Shown piece after piece: positions 34,903-45,037 of a stretch of DNA of 64,000 nucleotides. The notes under the pieces were generated by a model, which saw nothing but the letters and a program-made list of their open reading frames with translations, did no database searches and was not told the DNA's origin. This DNA is from Massilia sp. erpn (GTDB lineage Bacteria; Pseudomonadota; Gammaproteobacteria; Burkholderiales; Burkholderiaceae_D). The stretch is from NCBI RefSeq assembly GCF_024400215.1, contig NZ_CP053748.1, positions 372,001-436,000 of the forward strand, in the 5' to 3' direction. A program made the translations under genes and the position numbers. Position 1 is the stretch's first letter; every line of letters starts with the position of its first letter.

Positions 34903-35764
34903 GAAAATCCTCTTATTAATAATTTCATCGCAACCGAGCGCCGGGTAGCTGATCTGCAGCCGGCGGCGGACCGAGTTGCACTTCAATTCATAGCCTAGCA
35001 GAACACAATGTGCCCTCCATGAAAGAATGCTAGCTTGTAGTTGGCTTTTTTATTCGAACTCACAGACTGCTTTTCGCGTTCACTTACGGCATGTATGATG
35101 CGGTTTCCAATTTTACAAAATTGCGACATTGATTACTCCAGAGCAGACCGAATACTACGAGCGCATAGTGCCCTCTCTGGAAACAAAATTGTTGGGCCTG
35201 GGCTTAGGCGGCTTGTTCACAGGGGACTTGTATGACTTGCAGAATGAATCCATTGAAGGCCTGTCCCTGCCTGACATGGGAGAGAACGGTCTGCATCTGA
35301 CAGCTGCCGAAGTGGGGCGCTTGTTTATGGCATCCGCTTTTCCCGAGCTCTGAGAACGACCGCAGATTCTTCGCCCTACCCCAGGCAGACGCCAAGCCTG
35401 CCTGCGACTTCCGCGTGCCTGCCATCGCCCTCGCCGGCAAGTTGCAGCAAGCAGAACGCGCAGCGATGATGCTGGCCAGCGAGCTAATCGCAACCGCGCC
35501 ATCGGTGGCTGGGTGAACTGTCGCTATTCCTGATGCAGTCCCAGCAAGGCCATCCAGTACATGGGGTACTGGCTGCACATGCGGCGTGAATGGGAAAGAA
35601 AATCGGCCCTGTGGCGCGCCCAGCAGCACGAAGGCGACGAACCATTTTAAAATCACAGCCCCCAACGGCAGCCTGCGAACCAACAAAGGAGCGATGGGGA
35701 CGCAAGGGGAAGTGCTGATTTAGTCCAAAGTTAACCCAAAAGGCCAAAAATACAGCACAAAAAC
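34903..35764. other. Non-conserved stretch with gene remnants beside tRNA-Ser
   Basis: About 860 bp between the AAA gene and the terminator. 34903-35128 shows no gene; it must contain the promoter of the AAA gene. 35129-35518 holds a decayed frame (separate entry), and 35580-35650 has a short tail reading MRREWERKSALW, like the end of a phage-type gene. Composition is mixed. This fits leftovers of an element inserted at the 3' end of the tRNA-Ser gene. Confidence 0.45.
35129..35518 (+). pseudogene. Decayed phage-like gene, frameshifted
   Basis: A TTG-started frame gives 74 residues (ITPEQTEYYERIVPSLETKL ... VGRLFMASAFP). Near 35345 the sense continues in another frame as SSENDRRFFALPQADAKPAC ... 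LQQAERAAMMLASELIATAP until TGA at 35518. Together they look like one small protein broken by a frameshift. I recognise no family; codon use and position suggest a prophage remnant. Confidence 0.35.
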
Positions 35765-35795
35765 AAAAAGGCCAGCTATGTCAGCTGGCCTTTTT
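35765..35795 (-). terminator. Terminator hairpin downstream of tRNA-Ser
   Basis: AGGCCAGCT-ATGTC-AGCTGGCCT with flanking A5 and T5 (35765-35795) forms a 13-bp stem with T-runs in either direction. It lies 32 nt beyond the 3' end of the minus-strand tRNA gene and would end its transcript. Confidence 0.8.
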
Positions 35796-35826
35796 ACTTA
35801 AGTGAATCAATCACTTATCTTGTCCT

Positions 35827-35917
35827 TGGCGGAGAGAGGGGGATTCGAACCCCCGATAGGCTATGAACCTATACACGCTTTCCAGGCGTGCGACTTAAAC
35901 CACTCATCCATCTCTCC
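35827..35917 (-). tRNA. tRNA-Ser (anticodon GGA)
   Basis: 91 nt including an encoded CCA. The acceptor GGAGAGA pairs with TCTCTCC. The anticodon loop CTGGAAA is held by ACGC/GCGT pairs and gives GGA. A long variable arm (class II) as in serine tRNAs and a T-arm with TTCGAAT are present. A sigma-70-like promoter lies at 35950-35978. It is a common integration site for elements. Confidence 0.95.
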
Positions 35918-35949
35918 TGCATCTCTCACACTACTTGCGAGAGGCGCAG

Positions 35950-35978
35950 ATTATAGCAAGGATCCCGTAGAGTACAAA
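35950..35978 (-). promoter_or_regulatory. Promoter of tRNA-Ser
   Basis: On the minus strand, TTTGTA (35978-35973), a 17-bp spacer and a perfect TATAAT (35955-35950) lie 33 nt upstream of the tRNA 5' end. Confidence 0.6.
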
Positions 35979-36031
35979 GTTTTTTTTCGGAAAGGACTGC
36001 GACCAACATTGCCACAGCCCTCCCCACCCGC

Positions 36032-38029
36032 TTAGGCGGTCTCTTTGAGCTGCTCCAGAATCGCCGGATTTTCCAGCGTGGAGACGTCCTGCGTGATGAC
36101 CTCGCCTTTGGCCAGCACGCGCAGCAGGCGGCGCATGATCTTGCCGGAGCGGGTCTTGGGCAGGTTGTCGCCGAAGCGGATTTCTTTCGGCTTGGCAATC
36201 GGCCCAATCTCTTTGCCGACCCAGTTGCGCAGCTCAAGCGCCAGCTTCTTGGCATCTTCGCCGGTCGGACGCGCTTGCTTCAAGACGACGAAGGCGCAGA
36301 TCGATTCGCCGGTGGTGTCGTCGGGCTTGCCGACCACGGCCGCTTCGGCCACCAGCGGGTTGGCGACCAGGGCGCTTTCGATTTCCATCGTGCCCATGCG
36401 GTGGCCCGACACGTTCAGCACATCGTCGATGCGGCCGGTGATGGTGAAGTAGGCGGTGTCCTTGTTGCGGATGGCGCCGTCGCCGGCCAGGTACATGCGG
36501 CCGCCCAGCTCGTCGGGGAAGTAGCTGGTCTTGAAGCGCTCGGGATTGCCCCAGATGGTGCGGATCATCGAGGGCCATGGACGCTTGACCACCAGGATGC
36601 CGCCCTGGCCGTTTGGCACATCGGCGCCGGATTCATCGACGATGGCGGTCATGATGCCGGGCAGCGGCAGAGTGCAGGAACCGGGCACCATCGGCGTGGC
36701 GCCGGGCAGCGGGCTGATCATGTGGCCGCCGGTTTCGGTTTGCCAGAAGGTGTCGACGATCGGGCATTTTTCCTGGCCCACATTGCGGTAGTACCACATC
36801 CACGCTTCCGGGTTGATCGGCTCGCCCACCGTGCCCAGCAGGCGCAGGGAGTTCAGGTCGTAATTCTTCGGATGCACTTTCGGATCGACGTCGGCCGCCT
36901 TGATCAGCGAGCGGATCGCGGTCGGCGCGGTGTAGAAGATGCTGACCTTGTGCTTGGCGATGGTTTCCCAGAAGCGGCCGGCGTTCGGGTAGGTCGGCAC
37001 GCCTTCAAAGATGATCTGGGTGGCGCCCACGGCGGTCGGGCCATAGGCGATATAGCTGTGGCCGGTGACCCAGCCGATGTCGGCGGTGCACCAGTAGACG
37101 TCGCTCGGCTTGATGTCGAAGGTCCATTTCATGGTCAGCGCGGCCCACAGCAGGTAGCCGCCGCTAGAATGCTGCACGCCTTTCGGGGTGCCGGTGGAGC
37201 CGGAGGTATACAGGATGAACAGCGGGTGTTCGGCGTCGACCCATTCCGGTTCGCATTCGGCCGATTGGGCCGCCACCAGGTCGTGCAGCCAGATGTCGCG
37301 GCCGGCCGTAAAGCCGACGTTGCCGCCCGTGCGTTTGTAGACGATGACGTTTTTGATCGAGTCGCAGCCACCCATGGCCAGCGCTTCGTCGACGATGGCT
37401 TTCAGCGGCAGCTGTTTGCCGCCGCGCAGTTGCTCGTCGCCGGTGATCACGGCCACGGCGCCGGCGTCGATGATGCGCTCCTGCAGCGATTTGGCGGAGA
37501 AGCCGCCGAATACCACGGAGTGGGTGGCGCCGATGCGGGCGCAGGCCTGCATGGCGGCCACGCCTTCCACCGACATCGACATATAGATGATGACGCGGTC
37601 GCCCTTCTTGATGCCCAGCGCTTTCAGGCCGTTGGCGAATTTGCTGACTTTCTCATGCAGCTCTTTGTAGCTGACTTTGGTGACCTGGCCGTCGTCGGCC
37701 TCGAAGATGATGGCGGTCTTCTCGGCGTTGCCGTTGCTCAGATTGCGGTCCAGGCAGTTGTAGGACACGTTGAGCTTGCCGTCCTCGAACCATTTATAGA
37801 ACGGCGCATTGTCTTCGTTCAGGGTGCGCGTGAAGGGCTGCTTCCATTCGATGTTCTCGCGCGCCAGACGGGCCCAGAAGCCTTCGTAGTCGCGCGCGGC
37901 TTCGTCGCACAGGGCCTGATAGGCGGCCATGCCGGAAATGGCGGCCTTGTCGATAAAGGCAGCGGGCGGTGCGAAAATACGGGATTCCATTGGGCCTTGC
38001 TGCTCGGTGCCTTGCGGGGTGGCGGTCAT
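36032..38029 (-). CDS. acs: Acetyl-CoA synthetase (AMP-forming)
   Basis: 665 residues from ATG 38029, which has GGAG spaced six bases upstream; a start at 38041 would add four residues. Acs makes acetyl-CoA from acetate, ATP and CoA. Motifs: [20 protein letters not shown] (phosphate-binding A3 loop), [46 protein letters not shown], and the acetylatable lysine in [12 protein letters not shown]. Full length. It stands alone between the tRNA and the UPF0114 gene and is divergent from the latter. Together with pta-ackA at 61794-63961 it completes both routes of acetate activation. Confidence 0.97.
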   Translation of the reverse strand: MTATPQGTEQQGPMESRIFAPPAAFIDKAAISGMAAYQALCDEAARDYEGFWARLARENIEWKQPFTRTLNEDNAPFYKWFEDGKLNVSYNCLDRNLSNGNAEKTAIIFEADDGQVTKVSYKELHEKVSKFANGLKALGIKKGDRVIIYMSMSVEGVAAMQACARIGATHSVVFGGFSAKSLQERIIDAGAVAVITGDEQLRGGKQLPLKAIVDEALAMGGCDSIKNVIVYKRTGGNVGFTAGRDIWLHDLVAAQSAECEPEWVDAEHPLFILYTSGSTGTPKGVQHSSGGYLLWAALTMKWTFDIKPSDVYWCTADIGWVTGHSYIAYGPTAVGATQIIFEGVPTYPNAGRFWETIAKHKVSIFYTAPTAIRSLIKAADVDPKVHPKNYDLNSLRLLGTVGEPINPEAWMWYYRNVGQEKCPIVDTFWQTETGGHMISPLPGATPMVPGSCTLPLPGIMTAIVDESGADVPNGQGGILVVKRPWPSMIRTIWGNPERFKTSYFPDELGGRMYLAGDGAIRNKDTAYFTITGRIDDVLNVSGHRMGTMEIESALVANPLVAEAAVVGKPDDTTGESICAFVVLKQARPTGEDAKKLALELRNWVGKEIGPIAKPKEIRFGDNLPKTRSGKIMRRLLRVLAKGEVITQDVSTLENPAILEQLKETA

Positions 38030-38283
38030 GCTTGTCTCCATCCAAGTTAATTAGTTTGCCAACAACATTAGACCCGATCGCTTACTAAGTCCTTACAGGC
38101 TTCTTTTTACCGGCCCGCTTGCTCTCTTAAGCTTTTTGGCAACTTGGTCACTTATACAATTCTAACCGGATTCTGCCCGGCGGCGATGCGGACTTTGATT
38201 CGGGCGCGGTGAACGCGGCAGGCTGGAGCACGTGTAAAATGTCGGCTGTTTTTATTGCACCGCTTCCCGGAGACTACTTACTA

Positions 38284-38892
38284 ATGACCGATCCCTATCG
38301 CCCGAACGGCCAGAAACTGAGCCCGATTCCCGCCTTTATCTTCATGTCCCGCTGGCTGCAGCTGCCGCTGTACCTGGGCCTGATCCTGGCGCAGTGCGTC
38401 TACGTCTTCCATTTCTGGGTTGAGCTGAAAGACCTGATCGGCGCCGCGCTCGGCAATGAAGCCTCGCTGCAGCATATCTTCCAGGCCGTCGCCGTGCCTG
38501 GCGCCGCCATGCCGACCAAGCTCAATGAATCGACCATCATGCTGGTCGTGCTGGGCCTGATCGACGTGGTCATGATCTCCAATCTGCTGATCATGGTGAT
38601 TGTGGGCGGCTACGAAACCTTCGTCTCGCGCATGCACCTGGAAGGCCATCCGGATCAGCCGGAATGGCTGTCGCACGTGAATGCCTCGGTCCTCAAGACC
38701 AAGCTGGCCATGGCCATCATCGGCATTTCTTCGATCCACCTACTGAAGACTTTCATCAATGCGCAGGCTTACGAGCCCAAGATACTGATCGCGCAAACCG
38801 TTATCCACGTCGTCTTCCTGCTGTCGGCCCTGGCCATCGCCTATACCGACCGCCTGATGACGAGCACTCACAACGAATCAAAGCACCATTAA
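38284..38892 (+). CDS. UPF0114/TIGR00645 (YqhA) inner-membrane protein
   Basis: 202 residues from ATG 38284 (GGAG upstream; the longer frame has no family match). It has three to four membrane spans. FIFMSRWLQLPLYLGLIL, VLGLIDVVMISNLLIMVI, VGGYETFVS and LKTKLAMAIIGISSIHLLK are the YqhA family pattern. The function is unknown. It is followed 24 nt later by the fumarase gene, possibly in one transcript. Confidence 0.9.
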   Translation: MTDPYRPNGQKLSPIPAFIFMSRWLQLPLYLGLILAQCVYVFHFWVELKDLIGAALGNEASLQHIFQAVAVPGAAMPTKLNESTIMLVVLGLIDVVMISNLLIMVIVGGYETFVSRMHLEGHPDQPEWLSHVNASVLKTKLAMAIIGISSIHLLKTFINAQAYEPKILIAQTVIHVVFLLSALAIAYTDRLMTSTHNESKHH

Positions 38893-38916
38893 TCCGCCTT
38901 CGTAAGCGAGAACATC

Positions 38917-40443
38917 ATGACCATCATAAAGCAAGACGACCTGATCGAATCCGTTGCCGCCGCCCTGCAGTACATCAGCTACTACCACCCGGCCGACTAT
39001 ATCCAGCATCTGGCGCGCGCCTACGAGGCCGAGCAAAGCCCAGCCGCCAAGGACGCGATCGCGCAGATCCTGACCAACTCGCGCATGTGCGCGGAAGGCA
39101 AGCGTCCAATCTGCCAGGATACCGGCATGGTCAACGTCTTCCTGAAAATCGGCATGGGCGTGCGCTTTGAAGGCTTCACTGGCAGCGTGACCGACGCCGT
39201 CAACGAAGGCGTGCGCCGCGCCTACAACTTCGCCGACAACAAGCTGCGCGCCTCCATCGTGGCTGACCCGCACTTCGAGCGCAAGAACACCAAGGACAAC
39301 ACCCCGGCCGTGGTGCATATGGAACTGGTGGAAGGCAATACCGTCGACGTGGGCGTGGCGGCCAAAGGCGGCGGCTCCGAGAACAAGACCAAGTTCGTGA
39401 TGCTGAATCCATCCGACTCGCTGGTGGACTGGGTGCTGAAGACCGTGCCGCTGATGGGCGCCGGCTGGTGCCCGCCCGGCATGCTGGGCATCGGCATCGG
39501 CGGCAGCGCCGAAAAAGCCATGCTGCTGGCCAAAGAGTCGCTGATGGAAGACATCGATATGTACGAGCTGAAAAAGCGCGGCCCGCAGAACAAGCTGGAA
39601 GAGCTGCGCATCGAACTGTGCGACAAGATCAATGCGCTGGGCATCGGCGCCCAAGGCCTGGGCGGCCTGACCACGGTGCTGGACGTGAAGATCAATATGT
39701 ACCCGACCCACGCGGCGTCCAAGCCGGTGGCCATGATCCCGAACTGCGCCGCCACCCGCCATGCCCACTTCGTGCTGGACGGCTCCGGCCCGGCCTACAT
39801 CGAACCGCCGGCGATCTCCACCTGGCCTGACGTGAGCTGGGCGCCGGACACCGAGAAGTCCAAGCGCGTCGACCTGAACACCCTGACCAAGGAAGAAGTC
39901 GCGTCCTGGAAACCGGGCCAGACCCTGCTCCTGAACGGCAAGATGCTGACCGGCCGCGACGCCGCGCACAAGCGCATCCAGGACATGCTGGCCAAGGGCG
40001 AGCAGCTGCCGGTGGACTTCACCAACCGCGTCATCTACTACGTCGGCCCGGTCGATCCGGTGCGCGACGAAGTGGTCGGCCCGGCCGGTCCTACCACCGC
40101 CACCCGCATGGACAAGTTCACCGACATGATGCTGGAGAAGACCGGCCTGATCTCGATGGTGGGCAAGGCCGAGCGTGGTCCGACCGCGATCGAATCGATC
40201 CAGAAGCACAAATCGGCCTACCTGATGGCGGTGGGCGGCGCGGCTTACCTGGTATCGAAAGCGATCAAGCACGCCAAGGTGGTCGGCTTCGCCGACCTGG
40301 GCATGGAAGCGATCTACGAGTTCGACGTGGTCGACATGCCGGTGACGGTGGCGGTCGATTCCACCGGCACCTCGGTGCACAACACCGGCCCGAAAGAATG
40401 GGCGGTGAAGATCGAAGCGCTGAAAGCAGCCGTTCCAGCCTAA
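38917..40443 (+). CDS. Fumarate hydratase, class I ([4Fe-4S])
   Basis: A 508-residue, oxygen-sensitive iron-sulphur fumarase of the FumA/FumB-type single-chain form; it interconverts fumarate and malate in the citric-acid cycle. Evidence: RPICQDTGMVNVFLKIGMG (first cluster cysteine), KGGGSENKTKF, GAGWCPPGMLGIGIGGSAEK (second cysteine), IPNCAATRHAHF (third cysteine), and the C-terminal FumC-like part with PTTATRMDKF. Full length. It is followed 7 nt later by murI. Confidence 0.95.
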   Translation: MTIIKQDDLIESVAAALQYISYYHPADYIQHLARAYEAEQSPAAKDAIAQILTNSRMCAEGKRPICQDTGMVNVFLKIGMGVRFEGFTGSVTDAVNEGVRRAYNFADNKLRASIVADPHFERKNTKDNTPAVVHMELVEGNTVDVGVAAKGGGSENKTKFVMLNPSDSLVDWVLKTVPLMGAGWCPPGMLGIGIGGSAEKAMLLAKESLMEDIDMYELKKRGPQNKLEELRIELCDKINALGIGAQGLGGLTTVLDVKINMYPTHAASKPVAMIPNCAATRHAHFVLDGSGPAYIEPPAISTWPDVSWAPDTEKSKRVDLNTLTKEEVASWKPGQTLLLNGKMLTGRDAAHKRIQDMLAKGEQLPVDFTNRVIYYVGPVDPVRDEVVGPAGPTTATRMDKFTDMMLEKTGLISMVGKAERGPTAIESIQKHKSAYLMAVGGAAYLVSKAIKHAKVVGFADLGMEAIYEFDVVDMPVTVAVDSTGTSVHNTGPKEWAVKIEALKAAVPA

Positions 40444-40450
40444 GGAAGCG

Positions 40451-41293
40451 ATGAGCAAAGCCCCTACCCTGCCCGCCGGAGCCGACGCCCCCATCGGCGT
40501 CTTCGACTCCGGCGTGGGCGGCCTGTCCGTGCTGCGCCACATCCAGCAGCAGCTGCCGCAAGAGAATGTGCTCTACTTCGCCGACATCGGCTTTGCGCCC
40601 TATGGCGACAAGCCGGAAGCGGCGGTGGTCGAGCGCGCGCTGGCAGTGGCGGCGTTTCTCATCGGGCATGGGGCCAAGGCGCTGGTGGTAGCCTGCAATA
40701 CCGCCACCGTCGCCGCCATCAAGGCCATTCGCGCTGCCTGGCCGGGCATGCCGATCGTGGGTGTGGAACCGGGCCTGAAACCCGGCGCCGCCACCACCCG
40801 CAACGGCACGGTGGGCGTGATGGCCACCGATAACACCCTGCGCGGCGAGAAGTTCCTGCAACTGCGCGACCAGATTTCCAGCGCCAGCAAGGCGCAGTTC
40901 CTGCTGCAGCCCTGCATCGGCCTGGCCGACCGCATCAATACCGGCGACCTGGAAGGCCCGGAGACGGCCGCCATGCTGGAGCGCTATGTACGGCCGCTGC
41001 TGGAACAAGGCGCCGACACGCTGGTGCTGGGCTGCACCCACTATCCCTTTGTGCAGGCGGGCATCGAGCGTATCGTCGCCGCCCACGCCAAGGAACCGGT
41101 AACCGTGATCGACACCGGCGATGCCGTCGCCCGCCAGCTGGCAAGACTGCTGGAAGGCGCCGGCCTGCTGCGTCCGGGCGGCACCGCCCCGCATCTGCGC
41201 GGCTACACCACCGCTGCACGCGCCGGCCTGGTCGAGGCCTTCGACAAGCTGCTCGGCCAACACCCCGAGGTGGAAGCCGTCAAAATCGCCTGA
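40451..41293 (+). CDS. murI: Glutamate racemase
   Basis: A 280-residue cytoplasmic enzyme making D-glutamate for peptidoglycan. IGVFDSGVGGLSVLRHI holds the N-terminal substrate loop, FADIGFAPYGDKP follows, VVACNTATVAA carries the first catalytic cysteine and VLGCTHYPFVQ the second. ATG 40451 follows AAGGAAG. It is in one direction with and very close to the fumarase gene, then followed by the promoter of tRNA-His. Confidence 0.96.
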   Translation: MSKAPTLPAGADAPIGVFDSGVGGLSVLRHIQQQLPQENVLYFADIGFAPYGDKPEAAVVERALAVAAFLIGHGAKALVVACNTATVAAIKAIRAAWPGMPIVGVEPGLKPGAATTRNGTVGVMATDNTLRGEKFLQLRDQISSASKAQFLLQPCIGLADRINTGDLEGPETAAMLERYVRPLLEQGADTLVLGCTHYPFVQAGIERIVAAHAKEPVTVIDTGDAVARQLARLLEGAGLLRPGGTAPHLRGYTTAARAGLVEAFDKLLGQHPEVEAVKIA

Positions 41294-41347
41294 TTTGCCG
41301 CAAAAACAGGCAATTGCAGAAATTTGCAAAAAAACGCCCGCAAGGGT

Positions 41348-41376
41348 TTGCCAGTTCCCGAATCAGCTAGTATAAT
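41348..41376 (+). promoter_or_regulatory. Sigma-70 promoter of tRNA-His
   Basis: TTGCCA (41348-41353), a 17-bp spacer and TATAAT (41371-41376), 44 nt before the tRNA gene. It is near consensus. Confidence 0.8.
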
Positions 41377-41420
41377 TCGGCCTCTGTCGCAGCAACGATG
41401 TGACAGAAGAAGTTTCAGTG

Positions 41421-41496
41421 GTGGCTGTAGCTCAGTTGGTAGAGTCCAGGATTGTGATTCCTGTTGTCGTGGGTTCGAGCCCCATCAGCCACCCCA
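41421..41496 (+). tRNA. tRNA-His (anticodon GTG)
   Basis: 76 nt with encoded CCA. The acceptor GTGGCTG pairs with CAGCCAC. The preceding G (41420) faces discriminator C, the extra G-1 pair unique to histidine tRNAs. The anticodon loop TTGTGAT gives GTG, and the T-loop has TTCGAGC. Confidence 0.96.
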
Positions 41497-41507
41497 CCGA
41501 ATTCAAG

Positions 41508-41538
41508 AAAAGCCCCATACCTCGGTATGGGGCTTTTT
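41508..41538 (+). terminator. Intrinsic terminator after tRNA-His
   Basis: AAAAGCCCCATAC-CTCG-GTATGGGGCTTTTT forms a 10-bp GC-containing stem extended by A-T pairs, with a T-run. It lies 11 nt after the tRNA. Confidence 0.9.
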
Positions 41539-41566
41539 CTTTTTGCGCCGCTTGCCTGGCGCGGAC

Positions 41567-42274
41567 TCAAAGTTCCCAGGCGGCCGTGATGCTGAACGGC
41601 GCCAGGTCCGGCATAGGGACCGCAGCCAATTCCTTCTCTAATTGCTCTTGAGAAATCAACGACAGGACGTATTCAGGGCGGGCCTTGGGGCCAGCGCGAA
41701 ACTCACGCTTGGCTAACTCCTGCTCGCACAATGAACGCAGGTAGGCGCCCTGCTTCTCCGTCATCAGCGCAGTCACGCCATGCACGTCGGCCTTGAGGCA
41801 CTGCAGGATCTCGTCCTCGGAAAAATCGTCATCCGCAAGGTGGTCAAGATTGGCGAAGCATTCCAGGTAGCCGGCGATGACGAAATCCTCAAACGATCGG
41901 TGGATCATGCGTGAAGTTTCCCTGTCATGGAAGATCAGCGCCACGCCCACCGAATTTTCATCGACAGGCATCAGGCAATAGGCATCGCCGGCGCCCGACT
42001 GGGCGAAGGGCAGAAAGCGTTTGCCGTCCTGGGCTTCGGGATTGAGCCACGCGCCGACTTCGCGCCGTGCGGCGGCGGCATCGAGCCACTCGAAGTCATA
42101 CCAACAGATAAAGGCCGGGCCGCCGGCGAGCATCCTCTCGCGCCATGTGGCGCTCCAGTCCGAACCATAAGCGGTCTTGCCGGAAGCAAGCAGTTTTTTC
42201 AATAAAGGCGGAAGGCTGATGCCCGTTTGGGAAGCGAGGGCTTCGAACTCGGAAAGTGACGTGAAATTTCCCAT
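41567..42274 (-). CDS. SMI1/KNR4 (SUKH)-family protein
   Basis: 235 residues from ATG 42274; the frame to 42328 adds hydrophobic residues without family match. MGNFTSLSEFEALASQTGIS, then LPPLLKKLLASGKTAYGSDW, FEWLDAAAARREVGAWLNPE and FLPFAQSGAGDAYCLMPV are the SUKH pattern. SUKH proteins are usually immunity partners of contact-dependent or polymorphic toxins. No toxin gene adjoins, so it is an orphan immunity protein or a cellular scaffold. Confidence 0.75.
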   Translation of the reverse strand: MGNFTSLSEFEALASQTGISLPPLLKKLLASGKTAYGSDWSATWRERMLAGGPAFICWYDFEWLDAAAARREVGAWLNPEAQDGKRFLPFAQSGAGDAYCLMPVDENSVGVALIFHDRETSRMIHRSFEDFVIAGYLECFANLDHLADDDFSEDEILQCLKADVHGVTALMTEKQGAYLRSLCEQELAKREFRAGPKARPEYVLSLISQEQLEKELAAVPMPDLAPFSITAAWEL

Positions 42275-42350
42275 AAAGCCAAACAAAAAAAGAAAACCGC
42301 CAACGTAGCACAATTCAGGCCCGCACAAGGCCTTTGATCTTCCTCAACAA

Positions 42351-42444
42351 ATGTCCAACCCTGGTGTCAGGCACCAGAGCCGGACATTCTTTGATTTAGC
42401 GCAAACAATGTCCGAGCGTGGTGCCTGACACCAGGGTTGGACAT
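42351..42444. repeat. Inverted pair of REP-like elements (CTGGTGTCAGGCACCAG family)
   Basis: Copies at 42351-42387 and 42408-42444 are reverse complements of each other except for a few bases. Each has outer arms ATGTCC/GGACAT and an inner palindrome CTGGTG-TCAGG-CACCAG. The flank TTTGATTT(A/T)GCGCAAA is duplicated after both copies. The plan is the same as the elements at 11487-11606 and 53619-53662, but the inner stem sequence differs. It lies between two genes on the minus strand. Confidence 0.75.
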
Positions 42445-42471
42445 TGTTTGATTTTGCGCAAATGGGCTGGC

Positions 42472-44640
<2,169 letters not shown>

Positions 44641-44676
44641 CAATCGGTCATCAGGGCCGGCCTGGTGCGTTTCCAC

Positions 44677-45037
44677 GGCTTTGGGGGCCGCCCCGGGACA
44701 GTCAAAGCCCTGCTGCCCGGCACAGGGCGGGCGGCGACATCAGAGCGGGGGAGGCGTGGCCAAAACTATCCGGCCGGCAAGTATTGGTGTAATTGCTAAT
44801 ACTATATTCAGTTGCTGCCCGGGCTGTCAATCATCAAAATATAAGTGAATTGCAAGCAAATTACTGAAAGTTATCACCTGTTTGTATTTTGAAAACAATA
44901 GCCGTCAAGCCAGAAGCTCAGGCCGATGTAGCTTTTTTGTAAGCGTCAGTATCGTGGATGCAACTTAAGGCGGGCGCAGCCGAATGTTTGCAGGCACAAT
45001 CTCCTCATCCACGGTAAGACTTTTCCGGGAGTTCGCA
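44677..45037. other. Divergent control region between two kinase operons
   Basis: About 360 bp without a gene. 44780-44900 is A/T-rich (CTAATACTATATTCAG and ATCATCAAAATATAAG) and must hold promoters in both directions. No certain -35/-10 pair, repeat or small gene is visible. Confidence 0.4.

Noticed and set aside
35802..36035. Plus-strand frame reading AERGGFEPPIGYEP ... across the serine tRNA
   Set aside because: This is the well-known false frame produced by a tRNA-Ser gene read on the opposite strand; no ribosome site, and the tRNA explains it.
36275..38050. 591-codon plus-strand frame over acs
   Set aside because: Antisense of acs; composition rich in G, H, Q and V typical of shadows.
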